A stretch of 36,256 nucleotides of DNA. Source: Comamonadaceae bacterium (GTDB lineage Bacteria; Pseudomonadota; Gammaproteobacteria; Burkholderiales; Burkholderiaceae_C). The position numbers and the translations under genes were made by a program. The stretch lies in contig CANCCE010000002.1 in assembly GCA_947374505.1 (NCBI GenBank), forward strand, positions 1 to 36,256, given 5' to 3'. A model generated the notes under the pieces. It was not told the DNA's origin. It worked only from the letters and a program-made list of their open reading frames with translations, and searched no databases. Shown one piece after another: positions 9,374 through 21,293 of this stretch (within the stretch, counting starts at the first letter, position 1; every line of letters starts with the position of its first letter).

Positions 9374-10542
9374 GTCTGGCTCAGTGGCTGCAAACCTTGT
9401 CGCCTGAATTCGGGTTTTTCCGGGTTTTCCAATACCTGACCCTGCGCGCCGTCATGGCCGCACTCACAGCCTTGTTGATTGGCTTGATCGCCGGTCCGAT
9501 CGTCATTCGCCGCCTGACCGAATTGAAAATCGGCCAGCCGATCCGCGAGTACGCGATGCAGACGCACTTGAGTAAAAGCGGCACACCGACCATGGGCGGC
9601 GTGTTGATTCTGCTGGCGATTGCGATCTCGACCTTGTTGTGGGCCGACTTGAGCAACCGCTTTGTCTGGATCGTGCTGGTGGTGATGCTGGGTTTTGGCG
9701 CTATCGGCTGGGCCGACGACTGGAAAAAAGTGGTCAACAAAGATCCCGAAGGCATGCGCTCACGCGACAAATACCTCTGGCAATCGCTGATCGGGCTACT
9801 CGCCGCGTTGTACCTGGTGTTCAGCATTTCAGAAAGCTCGAACTTGCGCGTGTTCGAGCTGTTCGTGAATTGGGTCAAGTCGGGTTTTGACGTTAACTTG
9901 CCACCGCAAGCGGGATTGCTGCTGCCTTTCTTTAAATTGGTCAGTTATCCATTGGGTGTGTTTGGCTTTGTGATCCTCACCTACCTGGTGATTGTGGGAT
10001 CTAGCAACGCCGTGAATCTGACCGATGGGCTGGATGGCTTGGCCATCATGCCGGTGGTGATGGTGGGTTCAGCACTGGGCATTTTTGCGTACGTGACGGG
10101 CAGCTCGGTCTATTCCCGCTACCTGTTTTTCCCTTACATCCCGGGCGCCGGTGAACTGCTGATTTTTTGCGCTGCCATGGCGGGCGCTGGCTTGGCCTTC
10201 TTGTGGTTCAACACCCATCCGGCGCAGGTCTTCATGGGTGACGTTGGTGCGCTGGCACTCGGCGCTGCGCTCGGCACCATTGCGGTGATCGTGCGGCAGG
10301 AAATTGTGCTCGCCATCATGGGCGGCATCTTTGTGGTCGAGGCTTTGTCGGTCATGTTGCAGGTGACTTACTTCAAGTACACCAAACGCAAATACGGCAC
10401 CGGTCGGCGTATCTTGAAGATGGCGCCACTGCACCATCATTTTGAGAAAAGTGGCTGGAAAGAAACGCAAGTGGTGGTGCGCTTCTGGATCATCACCATG
10501 CTGCTCTGTCTGGTCGGTTTGTCGACCCTGAAACTGCGATGA
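9364..10542 (+). CDS. mraY: Phospho-N-acetylmuramoyl-pentapeptide transferase MraY
   Basis: [42 protein letters not shown]; polytopic. Confidence 0.97.
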   Translation: MFLSLAQWLQTLSPEFGFFRVFQYLTLRAVMAALTALLIGLIAGPIVIRRLTELKIGQPIREYAMQTHLSKSGTPTMGGVLILLAIAISTLLWADLSNRFVWIVLVVMLGFGAIGWADDWKKVVNKDPEGMRSRDKYLWQSLIGLLAALYLVFSISESSNLRVFELFVNWVKSGFDVNLPPQAGLLLPFFKLVSYPLGVFGFVILTYLVIVGSSNAVNLTDGLDGLAIMPVVMVGSALGIFAYVTGSSVYSRYLFFPYIPGAGELLIFCAAMAGAGLAFLWFNTHPAQVFMGDVGALALGAALGTIAVIVRQEIVLAIMGGIFVVEALSVMLQVTYFKYTKRKYGTGRRILKMAPLHHHFEKSGWKETQVVVRFWIITMLLCLVGLSTLKLR

Positions 10543-12116
10543 AAAATCTCGCAAATCAACATGTCTTGGTGCTGGGGCTCGGCGTGTCCGGCTTGGCACT
10601 GGCACGTTGGTGCGCGCGTCATGGCAGCCGCGTGACAGTCGCCGACACTCGGGCAGCTCCGCCGCAGTTGGCAGCCTTGCAGCAAGAGTGGCCAACGGTG
10701 ACATTTGTCGCCGGTGATTTCGCCGAGCTGATGAACCGAGGCGAGCACTTCGATGTGATGTTGCGCAGCCCCGGCTTGTCGCCCGCTGAGATCGCACCCG
10801 TGCAGCAAGCCGCTAAAGAGCAGGGCGTGGCTGTGGGGAATGAACTCAGCTTGTTTGCGGAAGCGCTGCGAGAGCTGGGCGAAGAAGATGTGAATACAGA
10901 AACGCCTGAGGTCGAACCGCAAAACGAATCTGAAGCGACAGCTGAGCCGCCTGCGGCGTCTACTCGCAAGCTCCCCTATCGTCCGAAAGTCATCGCCATC
11001 ACCGGCACCAATGGCAAAACAACCGTCACCTCACTGACCGGGCAACTGGTGCAGCGCGCCGGCAAAAGCGTCGCGGTCGCCGGCAATATCGGGCCCACAC
11101 TGCTCGACACCTTGCAGACCTGCATAGACACTGACGCGTTGCCGGATGTGTGGGTGCTGGAGCTGTCAAGCTTTCAGCTGGATGAAGTGACTGGCTTTGA
11201 GCCGAGTGTGGCGACGGTCTTGAACATCAGTCAAGACCATCTTGACTGGCACGGCTCCATGGCCGCCTACGTGCGCGCCAAGTCAGCCATTTATGGGCAC
11301 AGTGGCTTCATGTTGTTGAACCGCGATGACCCCCAGGTCATGGCCGTTGTCCCGCCGCTGGTCAAGGGTAAACAGCTGCGTCCGCTTCAAACTTTTGGCG
11401 CTGATGTGCCGCAAAGTCCTGGCGACTACGGCATTGAAACTGTCAATGGCATGGCTTGGTTGGTGCGTGCGGCAGAAGCCGACGAGACCATCAAGCGTCG
11501 GCGTGACGAAGACATCCCTGTCTATGTGCAGCGATTGATGCCGGTTGATGCTTTGCATATTCGCGGTCGTCACAATGCCACCAATGCGCTGGCTGCCTTG
11601 GGCTTGGCGAATGCCATCGGCTGCACCATGGCACCGTTGTTGCACGGCCTGCGCGACTACCGCGGTGAGCCGCACCGGCTCGAGTCGGTCGCCGTGGTCA
11701 ATGAGGTTGAATACTTTGACGACAGCAAAGGCACCAACGTCGGTGCCACCGTTGCTGCTCTGAATGGCTTGGGTCCGGACCGCCGTCTGGTGTTGATCTT
11801 GGGCGGTGAAGGCAAGGGGCAAGACTTTACGCCGCTGGCTGAGCCGGTGGCGCGCTATGCACGCGCCGTGGTGCTGATCGGGCGCGATGCGCCTTTGATT
11901 CAAGCCGCGATCGAAGACTCCGGTGTTGACATGCTGTCTGCCGATTCGATGTCGGCCGCGGTTGATCTTGCAGCCAGCGCGGCACAAGCCGGCGACGCCG
12001 TGCTGATGTCGCCGGCCTGCGCCAGCTTCGACATGTTCGACAACTATGGCCACCGGGCTCAGGTGTTTTGTGATGCGGTCCAAGCGCTGGCACTGGACGC
12101 GGGGGCTGTCATATGA
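10539..12116 (+). CDS. murD: UDP-N-acetylmuramoylalanine--D-glutamate ligase MurD (with acidic insertion)
   Basis: [85 protein letters not shown]. Confidence 0.96.
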   Translation: MKNLANQHVLVLGLGVSGLALARWCARHGSRVTVADTRAAPPQLAALQQEWPTVTFVAGDFAELMNRGEHFDVMLRSPGLSPAEIAPVQQAAKEQGVAVGNELSLFAEALRELGEEDVNTETPEVEPQNESEATAEPPAASTRKLPYRPKVIAITGTNGKTTVTSLTGQLVQRAGKSVAVAGNIGPTLLDTLQTCIDTDALPDVWVLELSSFQLDEVTGFEPSVATVLNISQDHLDWHGSMAAYVRAKSAIYGHSGFMLLNRDDPQVMAVVPPLVKGKQLRPLQTFGADVPQSPGDYGIETVNGMAWLVRAAEADETIKRRRDEDIPVYVQRLMPVDALHIRGRHNATNALAALGLANAIGCTMAPLLHGLRDYRGEPHRLESVAVVNEVEYFDDSKGTNVGATVAALNGLGPDRRLVLILGGEGKGQDFTPLAEPVARYARAVVLIGRDAPLIQAAIEDSGVDMLSADSMSAAVDLAASAAQAGDAVLMSPACASFDMFDNYGHRAQVFCDAVQALALDAGAVI

Positions 12117-13357
12117 GTATCAGCGCACGTCTGGTGGGCTGGTTTGGTGTGCCGCAGGACGGCCATGAGAAGCTGCCTGTTCGGACCAGTCTGGATCGAA
12201 TCAGCAACTCAGCACCCGTGCGCTTGCTTGGCTTTGACCAAGCCCTGGTGGGTGTCACGCTGGCACTCGTGCTGTGGGGCTTGATCATGGTGTATTCGGC
12301 CTCTATTGCGATGCCTGACAACCCCAGGTTCTCACGCTACGCCCACAACCACTTTTTAATTCGACACATTCTGTCAGTGTGCTTGGCACTGGCCGTGGCC
12401 TTTGTGACATTTCAAGTGCCACTGTCAGCATGGGAGAAATTTGCACCCTGGCTGTTCATTGGCTCATTGGTGCTGTTGTGTCTGGTGCTGCTGCCGTTCA
12501 TTGGCAAGGGTGTGAATGGCGCGCGCCGCTGGATCTCACTGGGGTTCATGAATTTTCAACCGTCTGAACTGGCCAAGTTTGCGGTCTTGATCTATGCCGC
12601 CGACTACATGGTCCGCAAGATGGACGTCAAGGAGCGTTTCTTCCGCGCTGTCCTGCCGATGGCTGCAGCCGTGGCGGTGGTTGGTGTTTTGCTGCTGGCC
12701 GAACCTGACATGGGTGCCTTCATGGTGATCTCGGTCATCGCTATGGGTATCCTCTTTTTAGGCGGCGTCAACGCGCGTATGTTCTTCGTGATTTCTACCG
12801 TCGTCGTGATTGCCTTTAGCCTGATGGTGGCACTCAGTGAATGGCGGCGTGAACGAATATTTGCCTATCTCGATCCGTGGGATGCCAAGCACGCTCTCGG
12901 CAAGGGTTATCAGTTGTCGCATTCACTGATTGCTTTTGGCCGCGGTGAATTCTTTGGTGTCGGGCTGGGGGGCAGCGTTGAAAAACTGCACTGGTTGCCA
13001 GAAGCGCACACCGACTTTTTGCTGGCGGTGATTGGTGAAGAGTTTGGCTTACTCGGTGTACTTGTTTTGCTGGGTCTGTTCTTGTGGCTGACGCGCCGCA
13101 TCATCCACATCGGCCGCCAGTCGATTGCGCTCGACCGTTTGTTCGCCGGTCTGGTGGCGCAAGGGGTTGGCATTTGGATCGGCTTTCAGGCCTTCATCAA
13201 CATGGGCGTGAATCTGGGTGCGTTGCCGACCAAGGGATTGACCTTGCCGCTGATGAGTTATGGCGGGTCTGCGATTTTGATGAATCTGGTGGCGTTGGCT
13301 GTGGTGTTGCGCATTGATTATGAAAATCGCGTGCTGATGCGGGGGGGCCGGCTATGA
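12113..13357 (+). CDS. ftsW: Lipid II polymerase / SEDS protein FtsW
   Basis: [64 protein letters not shown]. Confidence 0.96.
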   Translation: MSISARLVGWFGVPQDGHEKLPVRTSLDRISNSAPVRLLGFDQALVGVTLALVLWGLIMVYSASIAMPDNPRFSRYAHNHFLIRHILSVCLALAVAFVTFQVPLSAWEKFAPWLFIGSLVLLCLVLLPFIGKGVNGARRWISLGFMNFQPSELAKFAVLIYAADYMVRKMDVKERFFRAVLPMAAAVAVVGVLLLAEPDMGAFMVISVIAMGILFLGGVNARMFFVISTVVVIAFSLMVALSEWRRERIFAYLDPWDAKHALGKGYQLSHSLIAFGRGEFFGVGLGGSVEKLHWLPEAHTDFLLAVIGEEFGLLGVLVLLGLFLWLTRRIIHIGRQSIALDRLFAGLVAQGVGIWIGFQAFINMGVNLGALPTKGLTLPLMSYGGSAILMNLVALAVVLRIDYENRVLMRGGRL

Positions 13358-14436
13358 CGCGTCTTCACACTGCCCTCGTCATGGCCGGCGGCACCGGCGG
13401 GCATATTTTCCCGGGTCTGGCTGTCGCTGAAGCCTTGCGCGAGCGCGGCTGGCAGGTGCACTGGTTGGGCGGTAAAGGCCGCGTCGGTCGGCCGAGCATG
13501 GAAAGCCAGCTGGTGCCAGCGCAAGGGTTCGCATTTGAATCGATTGATTTTTCAGGCGTTCGCGGCAAAGGCCTACTCACGCTGCTCCTGCTGCCGCTGC
13601 GTTTGTTGCAGGCCTTTTGGCAAAGTCTTCAAGTTGTGCGCCGTGTCAAACCCGATGTGGTCATCGGCTTGGGCGGTTACGTCAGTTTTCCGGGCGGCAT
13701 GATGGCGGTGCTGCTGGGCAAGCCGCTGATCTTGCATGAGCAAAATTCAGTCGCCGGCATGGCCAACCGCGTGCTCGCGGGTGTGGCGGACCGGATCTTC
13801 ACGGCCTTTCCGAAGGTCTTCAAAAAAGCTGAGTGGGTGGGCAATCCGTTGCGCACAGCTTTCACGCAACACGCTGAACCGGCTCTGCGTTTCACCGGCC
13901 GCAGCGGACCACTCAAGTTGTTGGTGGTCGGTGGCAGTTTGGGTGCGCGGGCGCTGAACGAGTTAGTGCCAAAAGCGTTGGGGCTGATGAGTGAGGCCAG
14001 TCGCCCGCAAGTGGTGCATCAAAGTGGCACTCAACAGATTGAAGCATTGCGCAGCAACTATGCCCAAGCCGGCGTGGTGGCCGAGTTGACGCCTTTCATT
14101 GACGACACGGCGCAAGCCTTTGCCGATGCAGACCTCGTCATTGGCCGCGCTGGCGCTAGCACCGTGACTGAAATTGCAGCGGTGGGCGCAGCGGCTCTGT
14201 TCGTACCTTTCCCAGCCGCTGTGGATGACCACCAGACCCTCAATGCCCGCTTTTTAGTCGAGGCTGGCGGCGGTTGGTTGATCCAGCAGTCGGACTTGAC
14301 GCCAGAGGGCTTGGCGGGCTTGCTGCAGACCATGACGCGGGCCAATCTCTTAGAGCGGGCTGAGGCCGCATATCAAATGAAAAAGATCAATGCCACGGCG
14401 AGTGTCGTTGCGGCCTGTGAGGAATTGGCTCGATGA
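13354..14436 (+). CDS. murG: UDP-N-acetylglucosamine--N-acetylmuramyl-(pentapeptide) transferase MurG
   Basis: [64 protein letters not shown]. Confidence 0.97.
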   Translation: MTRLHTALVMAGGTGGHIFPGLAVAEALRERGWQVHWLGGKGRVGRPSMESQLVPAQGFAFESIDFSGVRGKGLLTLLLLPLRLLQAFWQSLQVVRRVKPDVVIGLGGYVSFPGGMMAVLLGKPLILHEQNSVAGMANRVLAGVADRIFTAFPKVFKKAEWVGNPLRTAFTQHAEPALRFTGRSGPLKLLVVGGSLGARALNELVPKALGLMSEASRPQVVHQSGTQQIEALRSNYAQAGVVAELTPFIDDTAQAFADADLVIGRAGASTVTEIAAVGAAALFVPFPAAVDDHQTLNARFLVEAGGGWLIQQSDLTPEGLAGLLQTMTRANLLERAEAAYQMKKINATASVVAACEELAR

Positions 14437-15842
14437 AGCACGCGGTTAACAATATTCACTTCATCGGCATCGGTGGTTCCGGCATGTCCGGCATTGCCGA
14501 AGTGCTGCACAACCTCGGGTATGTGATTTCCGGCTCCGACTTGGCTGACAGCGCGACGCTGCGACGCCTCGCCAGTTTGGGTATCAAAACCTATCTCGGC
14601 CACGCTGCCAGCAACCTGACCAGTGTCGATGCCGTGGTCACTTCGACGGCTGTGCGGGCAGACAACCCGGAAGTTCTGGCCGCTCGCGAAAAACGCATTC
14701 CGGTGGTGCCGCGCGCCCTGATGTTGGCCGAATTAATGCGTCTTAAACGCGGTATCGCGATTGCGGGTACGCACGGAAAAACCACCACCACCAGTCTGGT
14801 CGCCAGCGTGCTGGCTGAAGCCGGACTGGACCCCACCTATGTGATTGGCGGTCGTCTGAACAGCGCCGGCACCAATGCAAAATTAGGTTCCGGCGACTAC
14901 ATCGTGGTCGAAGCCGACGAATCCGATGCTTCGTTTTTGAACCTGCTGCCCGTGATGGCGGTGGTCACCAACATTGACGCTGACCACATGGAAACCTATG
15001 GTCACGACTTTGGCAAGCTGAAGGCGGCCTTTGTTGACTTTTTGCACCGTATGCCTTTTTACGGCACAGCGATTTTGTGTTCAGACGATGCTGCTGTCTG
15101 CGACATCATTCCGCAGGTCTCGTGCCCGGTCACCAGCTACGGCTTCAATGCAGGCGCGCAAGTGCGCGCCGTCGATGTACGCCATGTCAATGGCCAAATG
15201 CATTTCACCGTGCAACGCCGTAACGGCGTCACGATGCCAGACATGCCGGTGGTGCTGAACTTGCCCGGTGAACACAACGTGTTGAATGCGCTGTCAGCGA
15301 TTGCGGTGGCGGTGGAGCTGGATATTCCGGACGCTGCGGTGCAAAAAGCGCTGGCTGAATTCAATGGCGTGGGCCGACGTTTTCAGCGTTACGGTGAAGC
15401 GCCTGCCGCTGCGGGTGGGCACTTCACGCTGATTGACGACTACGGCCATCACCCGGTCGAAATGGCTGCCACGCTGGCTGCAGCGCGTGGCGCCTTTCCG
15501 GGCCGGCGTTTGGTGCTGGCTTTTCAACCGCATCGTTTCAGCCGCACACGCGATTGTTTTGAAGACTTCGTCAAGGTCATTAGCCAAGCCGATGCACTGC
15601 TGCTGGCAGAGGTTTATGCAGCGGGTGAGGCGCCCATTGTGGCGGCGGACGGTCGAGCCTTGACCCGTGCTTTGCGCATGGCCGGAAAGATTGAACCGGT
15701 GTTTGTCGATGCCATCGATGCCATGCCGCAAGCGATTTTGGATCTTGCGCAAGCCGGTGATGTGGTGGTTTGCATGGGTGCCGGCTCCATCGGTCTGGTT
15801 CCCGGCAAGGTCATGGCCATGGGAGCTGCTCATGCGCATTGA
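14433..15842 (+). CDS. murC: UDP-N-acetylmuramate--L-alanine ligase MurC
   Basis: [68 protein letters not shown]. Confidence 0.97.
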   Translation: MKHAVNNIHFIGIGGSGMSGIAEVLHNLGYVISGSDLADSATLRRLASLGIKTYLGHAASNLTSVDAVVTSTAVRADNPEVLAAREKRIPVVPRALMLAELMRLKRGIAIAGTHGKTTTTSLVASVLAEAGLDPTYVIGGRLNSAGTNAKLGSGDYIVVEADESDASFLNLLPVMAVVTNIDADHMETYGHDFGKLKAAFVDFLHRMPFYGTAILCSDDAAVCDIIPQVSCPVTSYGFNAGAQVRAVDVRHVNGQMHFTVQRRNGVTMPDMPVVLNLPGEHNVLNALSAIAVAVELDIPDAAVQKALAEFNGVGRRFQRYGEAPAAAGGHFTLIDDYGHHPVEMAATLAAARGAFPGRRLVLAFQPHRFSRTRDCFEDFVKVISQADALLLAEVYAAGEAPIVAADGRALTRALRMAGKIEPVFVDAIDAMPQAILDLAQAGDVVVCMGAGSIGLVPGKVMAMGAAHAH

Positions 15843-16818
15843 ACCAAGCGTTTTTGGCAAGGTCGCCGTGCTCATGGGTGGGCATTCAGCTGAACGTGAA
15901 ATATCGTTCATGTCAGGTCGGGGGGTGCTGGCCGCCTTGCTGTCGCAAGGCGTCGATGCGCACGCTTTTGATCCCGCAGAGCGTCCCCTGAATGATCTCA
16001 AGTCAGAAGGGTTTGAGCGCTGCTTCATCACTTTGCACGGACGTTTTGGTGAAGACGGCACGGTGCAGGGTGCCCTTGAATTGTTGGGTATTCCGTACAC
16101 GGGTTCCGGTGTGATGGCCTCTAGCGTCTGTATCGATAAAGTCATGACCAAACGGATCTGGCTGGCCGATGGCTTGAGCACGCCGGGTTATGTTTTATTG
16201 CGCCGTGGTGTCTACAGTTCTGCGGATGTGATGGCAGTGCCCGACACCTTGGGTTTGCCGTTGATTGTGAAACCAGCGCGGGAGGGTTCGTCAATTGGCT
16301 TGACCAAAGTCACCCACGCCCATCAGATGGCCGACGCTGTAGCGCAAGCAGCGCAACTCGATGCCGATATTTTGTGTGAGCAGTTCATCAGCGGCGATGA
16401 AGTCACTTGTCCCGTACTGGGTTCCGGCACTGATGCACGAGCGTTGCCGGTGATTCGCATCGTCGCCCCCGAAGGCAACTATGACTACCAAAACAAATAC
16501 TTCACCGACACCACGCAGTACATCGTGCCCTGTGGCTTGCCGGCCGGAGAAGAAGCCGCCATTCAGGGATTGGTGCTGGCGGCCTACCAGACTTTAAATT
16601 GCCGTGGCTGGGCGCGCGCTGACGTGATGATCGACGCAACCACACGCCAGCCTTATTTGCTAGAGCTGAACACCTCGCCTGGCATGACCGGCCATTCATT
16701 GGTGCCGATGTCGGCACGTGCCGCTGGCATGTCGTATGAAGCGCTTTGTTTGGCGGTGTTGCAAAGCGCCAGTCTGGATCATCAACCGGCAGCATTGAGT
16801 GTGGGGGGCCGTGTATGA
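15832..16818 (+). CDS. ddl: D-alanine--D-alanine ligase Ddl
   Basis: From ATG 15832: [58 protein letters not shown]. The tracked ORF start at 15667 is an in-frame extension inside murC. Confidence 0.95.
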   Translation: MRIEPSVFGKVAVLMGGHSAEREISFMSGRGVLAALLSQGVDAHAFDPAERPLNDLKSEGFERCFITLHGRFGEDGTVQGALELLGIPYTGSGVMASSVCIDKVMTKRIWLADGLSTPGYVLLRRGVYSSADVMAVPDTLGLPLIVKPAREGSSIGLTKVTHAHQMADAVAQAAQLDADILCEQFISGDEVTCPVLGSGTDARALPVIRIVAPEGNYDYQNKYFTDTTQYIVPCGLPAGEEAAIQGLVLAAYQTLNCRGWARADVMIDATTRQPYLLELNTSPGMTGHSLVPMSARAAGMSYEALCLAVLQSASLDHQPAALSVGGRV

Positions 16819-17615
16819 GCCGCGCAAAACGCGCACCTTTCACCAAAGCCTTGCCGCTCGACGTCAGGTTGATGAATAACGCGGCTGTTGCTTTCCTGTC
16901 GGTTTTTGCAGCACTGTCAATGACCACTGTTGTCGGCTGGTTGGCCAAGCAGCCGGTTTTCAGCCTGAAGGCCATTCATGTCGACAACGAATTAGCGCAC
17001 AGCAACGCAGCAACCTTGCGGGCCAATGTGGCACCCAAGTTAACCGGTAACTTTTTCACGCTGGATCTGGCGCGTACCCGGAGTGCCTTTGAGAACGTGC
17101 CTTGGGTTCGGTATGCGGTGGTGCGGCGCGAGTTTCCAGACAGCCTTCGCGTCGAACTGCAAGAGCATCAGGCCGTGGCGTTTTGGGGTACTGAGGCAGA
17201 CTCGAAATTGGTGAATAGTTTTGGCGAAGTCTTTGAAGTCAACCAAGGCGATTTAGAGGCAGAAGACTTGCCATTGCTGAACGGTCCCAACGGGCAGTCT
17301 GCACTGGTGCTTCAGGTGTATCAAGCGGTGGCACCCATGCTCGAAAAGCTCGACATCAAATTGAACGAAATGGAATTGACCAATCGCGGTAGCTGGCGTG
17401 TCTTGCTGGACGGCGGCGGCGTGATTGAAATGGGCTTGGGCAGTCCGGCCGAGATTCAGGCTCGGGTACAGCGTTTCGTTGCCACAGTGGGACAAACCTC
17501 ATCCAAATTTGGACGCAATCTTCAGTCAGCGGATTTGCGCTATGCCAATGGTTATGCGATCAAGTTGCGCGGCGTCACAACGGTTTCCGCCGGTGACAAA
17601 CAGAATAAAAAATAA
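16815..17615 (+). CDS. ftsQ: Cell division protein FtsQ
   Basis: From ATG 16815 ([22 protein letters not shown]...): single N-terminal TM, POTRA ([12 protein letters not shown]), [30 protein letters not shown]; ddl-ftsQ-ftsA synteny. Confidence 0.95.
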   Translation: MSRAKRAPFTKALPLDVRLMNNAAVAFLSVFAALSMTTVVGWLAKQPVFSLKAIHVDNELAHSNAATLRANVAPKLTGNFFTLDLARTRSAFENVPWVRYAVVRREFPDSLRVELQEHQAVAFWGTEADSKLVNSFGEVFEVNQGDLEAEDLPLLNGPNGQSALVLQVYQAVAPMLEKLDIKLNEMELTNRGSWRVLLDGGGVIEMGLGSPAEIQARVQRFVATVGQTSSKFGRNLQSADLRYANGYAIKLRGVTTVSAGDKQNKK

Positions 17616-17627
17616 GGTGTAAAGACT

Positions 17628-18857
17628 ATGGCCAAAGAATACAAAGATCTGGTTGTCGGGCTCGATATCGGTACCAGCAAAGTGATGGTGGTGGTTGCCG
17701 AAATATTGCTCAACGGAGAGCTCAAGTTGGCGGGCCTCGGCATCGCCGCCAGCAGCGGTCTCAAGCGCGGTGTGGTCGTCAACATCGACGCCACTGTGCA
17801 AAGTATTCAGCAGGCTCTGAAAGAAGCCGAATTGATGGCGGATTGCAAGATCGGTCGTGTCTACACCGGCATCACGGGCAGCCATATTCGCGGTATCAAT
17901 TCAAGCGGCATGGTCGCGGTTAAAGACAAGGAAGTCAGCCAGGCCGACGTCGCCCGGGTGATTGAAACGGCCAAGGCCATCAACATCTCGACCGACCAGC
18001 GTTTGCTGTTGGTGGAGCCACAAGAATTTGTGATTGATGGGCAAGATGTGCGCGAACCGATTGGCATGAGCGGCATCCGGCTGGAAGCGAAAATCCACAT
18101 CGTCACCGGTGCGCAAAGCGCCGCTGAAAACATCATCAAGTGCGTGCGCCGCTGCGGTTTGGAAGTGGATCAGTTGATGCTCAATCCGTTGGCATCCAGC
18201 TTGGCGGTGTTGACGCAAGACGAGCGCGAATTGGGCGTGGCGATGGTTGACATCGGCGCCGGCACCACGGACGTGGCGATCTTCACGGGGGGGGCCATTC
18301 GGCACACCGCGGTGATCCCAATTGCTGGCGATTTGATCACCAGCGACATCGCCATGGCGTTGCGCACCCCGACCAAAGACGCCGAAGACATCAAGGTTGA
18401 AAACGGCTGCGCCAAGCAACTGCTGGCCGACCCGGAGCGGCAAGTAGAAGTGCCCGGCTTGGGTGATCGTGGACCGCGCATGCTCAGCCGTCAGGCACTG
18501 GCTGGCGTGATTGAGCCACGCATCGAAGAAATTTACTCGCTGGTACAGCAAGTCATCCGCGAATCAGGCTACGAGGAAGTGCTGTCTTCGGGCATCGTCA
18601 TCACGGGCGGCAGCGCCGTCATGCCGGGCATGGTCGAACTGGGCGAAGACATCTTTTTAAAGCCGGTCAGGCGCGGTATGCCGCGCTATTCCAGCGCACT
18701 GTCAGACATGGTCGCGCAGGCCCGTGCCGCCACTGTGATGGGTCTTCTGGAAGAAGCCCGGCTGGCACGTATGCGCGGCTACAAGGTCTCGCAAAAAGCG
18801 GGCAGCATGCACAACGCTTTCGGTAAGGTCAAAGACTGGCTAGTGGGGAACTTTTGA
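17628..18857 (+). CDS. ftsA: Cell division protein FtsA
   Basis: VVGLDIGTSKVMVVVAE, GITGSHIRGINSSGMVAVKDKEVSQADVARVIE, VDIGAGTTDVAIF, GIVITGGSAVMPGM, C-terminal amphipathic helix VKDWLVGNF. Confidence 0.97.
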   Translation: MAKEYKDLVVGLDIGTSKVMVVVAEILLNGELKLAGLGIAASSGLKRGVVVNIDATVQSIQQALKEAELMADCKIGRVYTGITGSHIRGINSSGMVAVKDKEVSQADVARVIETAKAINISTDQRLLLVEPQEFVIDGQDVREPIGMSGIRLEAKIHIVTGAQSAAENIIKCVRRCGLEVDQLMLNPLASSLAVLTQDERELGVAMVDIGAGTTDVAIFTGGAIRHTAVIPIAGDLITSDIAMALRTPTKDAEDIKVENGCAKQLLADPERQVEVPGLGDRGPRMLSRQALAGVIEPRIEEIYSLVQQVIRESGYEEVLSSGIVITGGSAVMPGMVELGEDIFLKPVRRGMPRYSSALSDMVAQARAATVMGLLEEARLARMRGYKVSQKAGSMHNAFGKVKDWLVGNF

Positions 18858-18995
18858 TGATTCATTTATCAATGCAACGTCGTGCCTCATCTTGTCCAAC
18901 GCACTCGGGAGGGGCTGACCCGCCGTCATAAAAATCATGCTGACACTCATAAATTATTTAAATCCAAGCAATTGCAATACAAACAGGAGGCTCCC

Positions 18996-20231
18996 ATGAG
19001 CATCGAAATGATCGAGATTGAAGAGTTCAACCAAGGCACTCTGATCAAGGTGATCGGCGTCGGCGGCGGCGGCGGAAACGCCGTTGAACACATGATTGAA
19101 AGCGGCGTGCAAGGCGTCGAATTCATCTGTGCCAACACCGACGCGCAAGCGCTCGGTCGCGGCACCGCACACAAGACCATCCAGCTCGGCGGCAGTGGCC
19201 TGGGCGCCGGTAGCAAACCCGAAAAAGGTCGCGATGCGGCTGAGCTCGCGGTGGACGACATCCGTGAAGCCATCGCTGGTGCGCACATGCTGTTCATCAC
19301 CGCCGGCATGGGCGGTGGCACCGGTACTGGCGCTGCGCCGGTGATCGCTCGGGTGGCCAAGGAAATGGGCATTCTCACTGTCGGCGTGGTCACCAAACCG
19401 TTCGACTGGGAAGGCGGCCGTCGCATGACGAATGCCGACAGCGGCCTGGCCGAACTCGAAGCCAACGTCGACTCGCTGATCGTCGTACTGAACGAAAAAT
19501 TGCTCGACGTGTTGGGCGACGACATTACCCAGGACGAAGCCTTTGCACATGCCAACGATGTGTTGAAAAATGCGGTCGGCGGTATTGCTGAAATCATCAA
19601 CGTGCCCGGCCACGTCAACGTCGACTTTGAAGACGTCCGCACCGTCATGGGCGAACCCGGTAAAGCCATGATGGGCACTGCTGTGGCCAGCGGTCCTGAT
19701 CGTGCGCGCATCGCCGCCGAGCAGGCGGTCGCTTGCCCATTACTGGAAGGCATTGATTTGTCGGGTGCTAAAGGTGTCTTGGTGTTGATCACGGCGGCTA
19801 AAGGTTCGCTCAAATTGAGCGAATCCAAACTGGCCATGAACACCATTCGCGCCTACGCTTCACCGGATGCACATGTGATTTACGGCACCGCCTACGACGA
19901 CAATTTGGGTGATGAAATTCGTGTCACGGTGGTCGCCACCGGACTGAGTCGCCAGACGACTCGTCGCACAGCACCACCGCTGCAAGTGCTGCGCACCGGC
20001 ACTGACAATTTGCCGGTGTTGAACATGGCGGTTGGTAATGCAGGTCAAACCTACACCGCCAGCACCAACGCGCAACCGGCCAGCCCGGCACAGCATGACT
20101 ACGGCAATATGGCCGTGCCAAGCGTCTGGCGCACCAACCGAACGCAAGCTGCGGCGAAAGTGGATGCCTTGGCTTCGGGCGGCATGGACGACTTCGAGAT
20201 CCCGGCCTTTTTGCGCAAGCAAGCCGATTGA
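18996..20231 (+). CDS. ftsZ: Cell division protein FtsZ
   Basis: From ATG 18996 with SD CAGGAGG: IKVIGVGGGGGNAVEHMI, GMGGGTGTGAAPVIA, conserved C-terminal peptide DDFEIPAFLRKQAD. The 18882 start is an upstream in-frame extension. Confidence 0.97.
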   Translation: MSIEMIEIEEFNQGTLIKVIGVGGGGGNAVEHMIESGVQGVEFICANTDAQALGRGTAHKTIQLGGSGLGAGSKPEKGRDAAELAVDDIREAIAGAHMLFITAGMGGGTGTGAAPVIARVAKEMGILTVGVVTKPFDWEGGRRMTNADSGLAELEANVDSLIVVLNEKLLDVLGDDITQDEAFAHANDVLKNAVGGIAEIINVPGHVNVDFEDVRTVMGEPGKAMMGTAVASGPDRARIAAEQAVACPLLEGIDLSGAKGVLVLITAAKGSLKLSESKLAMNTIRAYASPDAHVIYGTAYDDNLGDEIRVTVVATGLSRQTTRRTAPPLQVLRTGTDNLPVLNMAVGNAGQTYTASTNAQPASPAQHDYGNMAVPSVWRTNRTQAAAKVDALASGGMDDFEIPAFLRKQAD

Positions 20232-20251
20232 GGCTGATGCTTTGCAGACTT

Positions 20252-20308
20252 TGCGTTCACGCCCTGACGGCGTGAACGCAGGGCTGCGAAACAGCAGAGC
20301 CCTTTTTT
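20252..20308 (+). terminator. Tandem hairpins between ftsZ and lpxC; second followed by T6 (intrinsic terminator/attenuator)
   Basis: Perfect 12-bp stem TGCGTTCACGCC-CTGAC-GGCGTGAACGCA (20252-20280), then GGGCT...AGCCC (20281-20302) followed by TTTTTT (20303-20308). Confidence 0.8.
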
Positions 20309-20343
20309 CCTCACAGATCTGCTGTGCAAATTAAAATAAGCCC

Positions 20344-21267
20344 ATGCTGGCTCAAAGAACGCTCAAATCCCTGACCAAGGCGGTAGGCGTTGGCCTGCAC
20401 AGCGGTCAGCGCGTGGAGTTGACGCTGCGCCCAGCGCCGCCGGACACGGGGATCGTTTTCAGGCGCGTCGATTTACCGCAACCGGTGGACATTGTGGTGT
20501 CGGCAGTGGCGGTGACCGACACGCGCATGGCCTCGACCATTTCCAGCGGCAATGCCAAAGTCTTCACGGTTGAGCATCTGATGTCGGCTTGCGCCGGTCT
20601 CGGTATCGACAACCTGTTCATCGACATCACCGCCGAAGAAGTGCCTATCCTGGATGGCTCGGCGGCCTCGTTTGTGTTCTTGCTGCAGTCAGCCGGCATC
20701 GCCTTGCAACAAACACCCAAAAAGTTTGTGCGCGTCATCAAACCTGTTGAAGTCCGCGAAGGCGAGGGCGCCAGCACCAAGTGGGCGCGCCTGAGCCCTT
20801 ACGACGGCTACAAGCTCAGTTTCGAAATTGATTTTGACCACCCGGCCGTGGACTCCACTGGTCAACGGGTCGAGTTCGACATGGGCAGCGATTCGTATAT
20901 TCGCGACATTGCGCGGGCCCGCACCTTTGGCTTCACCAAAGACGTCGAGATGATGCGCGCCAACGGCTTGGCACTTGGTGGCGGTCTCGACAACGCCATC
21001 GTCATGGACGACTACAAGGTGCTCAATACAGAAGGCTTGCGCTACAACGACGAGTTCGTCAAACACAAGATTTTGGACGCCATGGGCGACCTGTATCTGC
21101 TGGGCAAACCATTGCTGGCCGCCTACAGCGCGTTTCGGTCGGGTCATGCGATGAACAACCAACTGTTGCGCGAGTTGCTGGCCCACCCTGAGGCCTATGA
21201 AATCGTCAGCTTCACCGACGAAAAAACCGCACCAAAAGGCTTGGCGCAACTTGCGCCGGCGTGGTAA
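20344..21267 (+). CDS. lpxC: UDP-3-O-acyl-N-acetylglucosamine deacetylase LpxC
   Basis: [77 protein letters not shown]. Confidence 0.97.
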   Translation: MLAQRTLKSLTKAVGVGLHSGQRVELTLRPAPPDTGIVFRRVDLPQPVDIVVSAVAVTDTRMASTISSGNAKVFTVEHLMSACAGLGIDNLFIDITAEEVPILDGSAASFVFLLQSAGIALQQTPKKFVRVIKPVEVREGEGASTKWARLSPYDGYKLSFEIDFDHPAVDSTGQRVEFDMGSDSYIRDIARARTFGFTKDVEMMRANGLALGGGLDNAIVMDDYKVLNTEGLRYNDEFVKHKILDAMGDLYLLGKPLLAAYSAFRSGHAMNNQLLRELLAHPEAYEIVSFTDEKTAPKGLAQLAPAW

Positions 21268-21293
21268 CCGGCACTTCACGCTAAGGCTTCACC

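Noticed and set aside
15294-16181. 295-aa minus-strand ORF across the murC/ddl junction
   Set aside because: Overlaps two well-supported genes; no motif.
18858-18995. Upstream extension of ftsZ from 18882
   Set aside because: ATG at 18996 has a good SD and matches the usual FtsZ N-terminus; the upstream part reads as untranslated leader.
18947-19846. 299-aa minus-strand ORF opposite ftsZ
   Set aside because: Complement of a conserved FtsZ coding sequence; no independent support.
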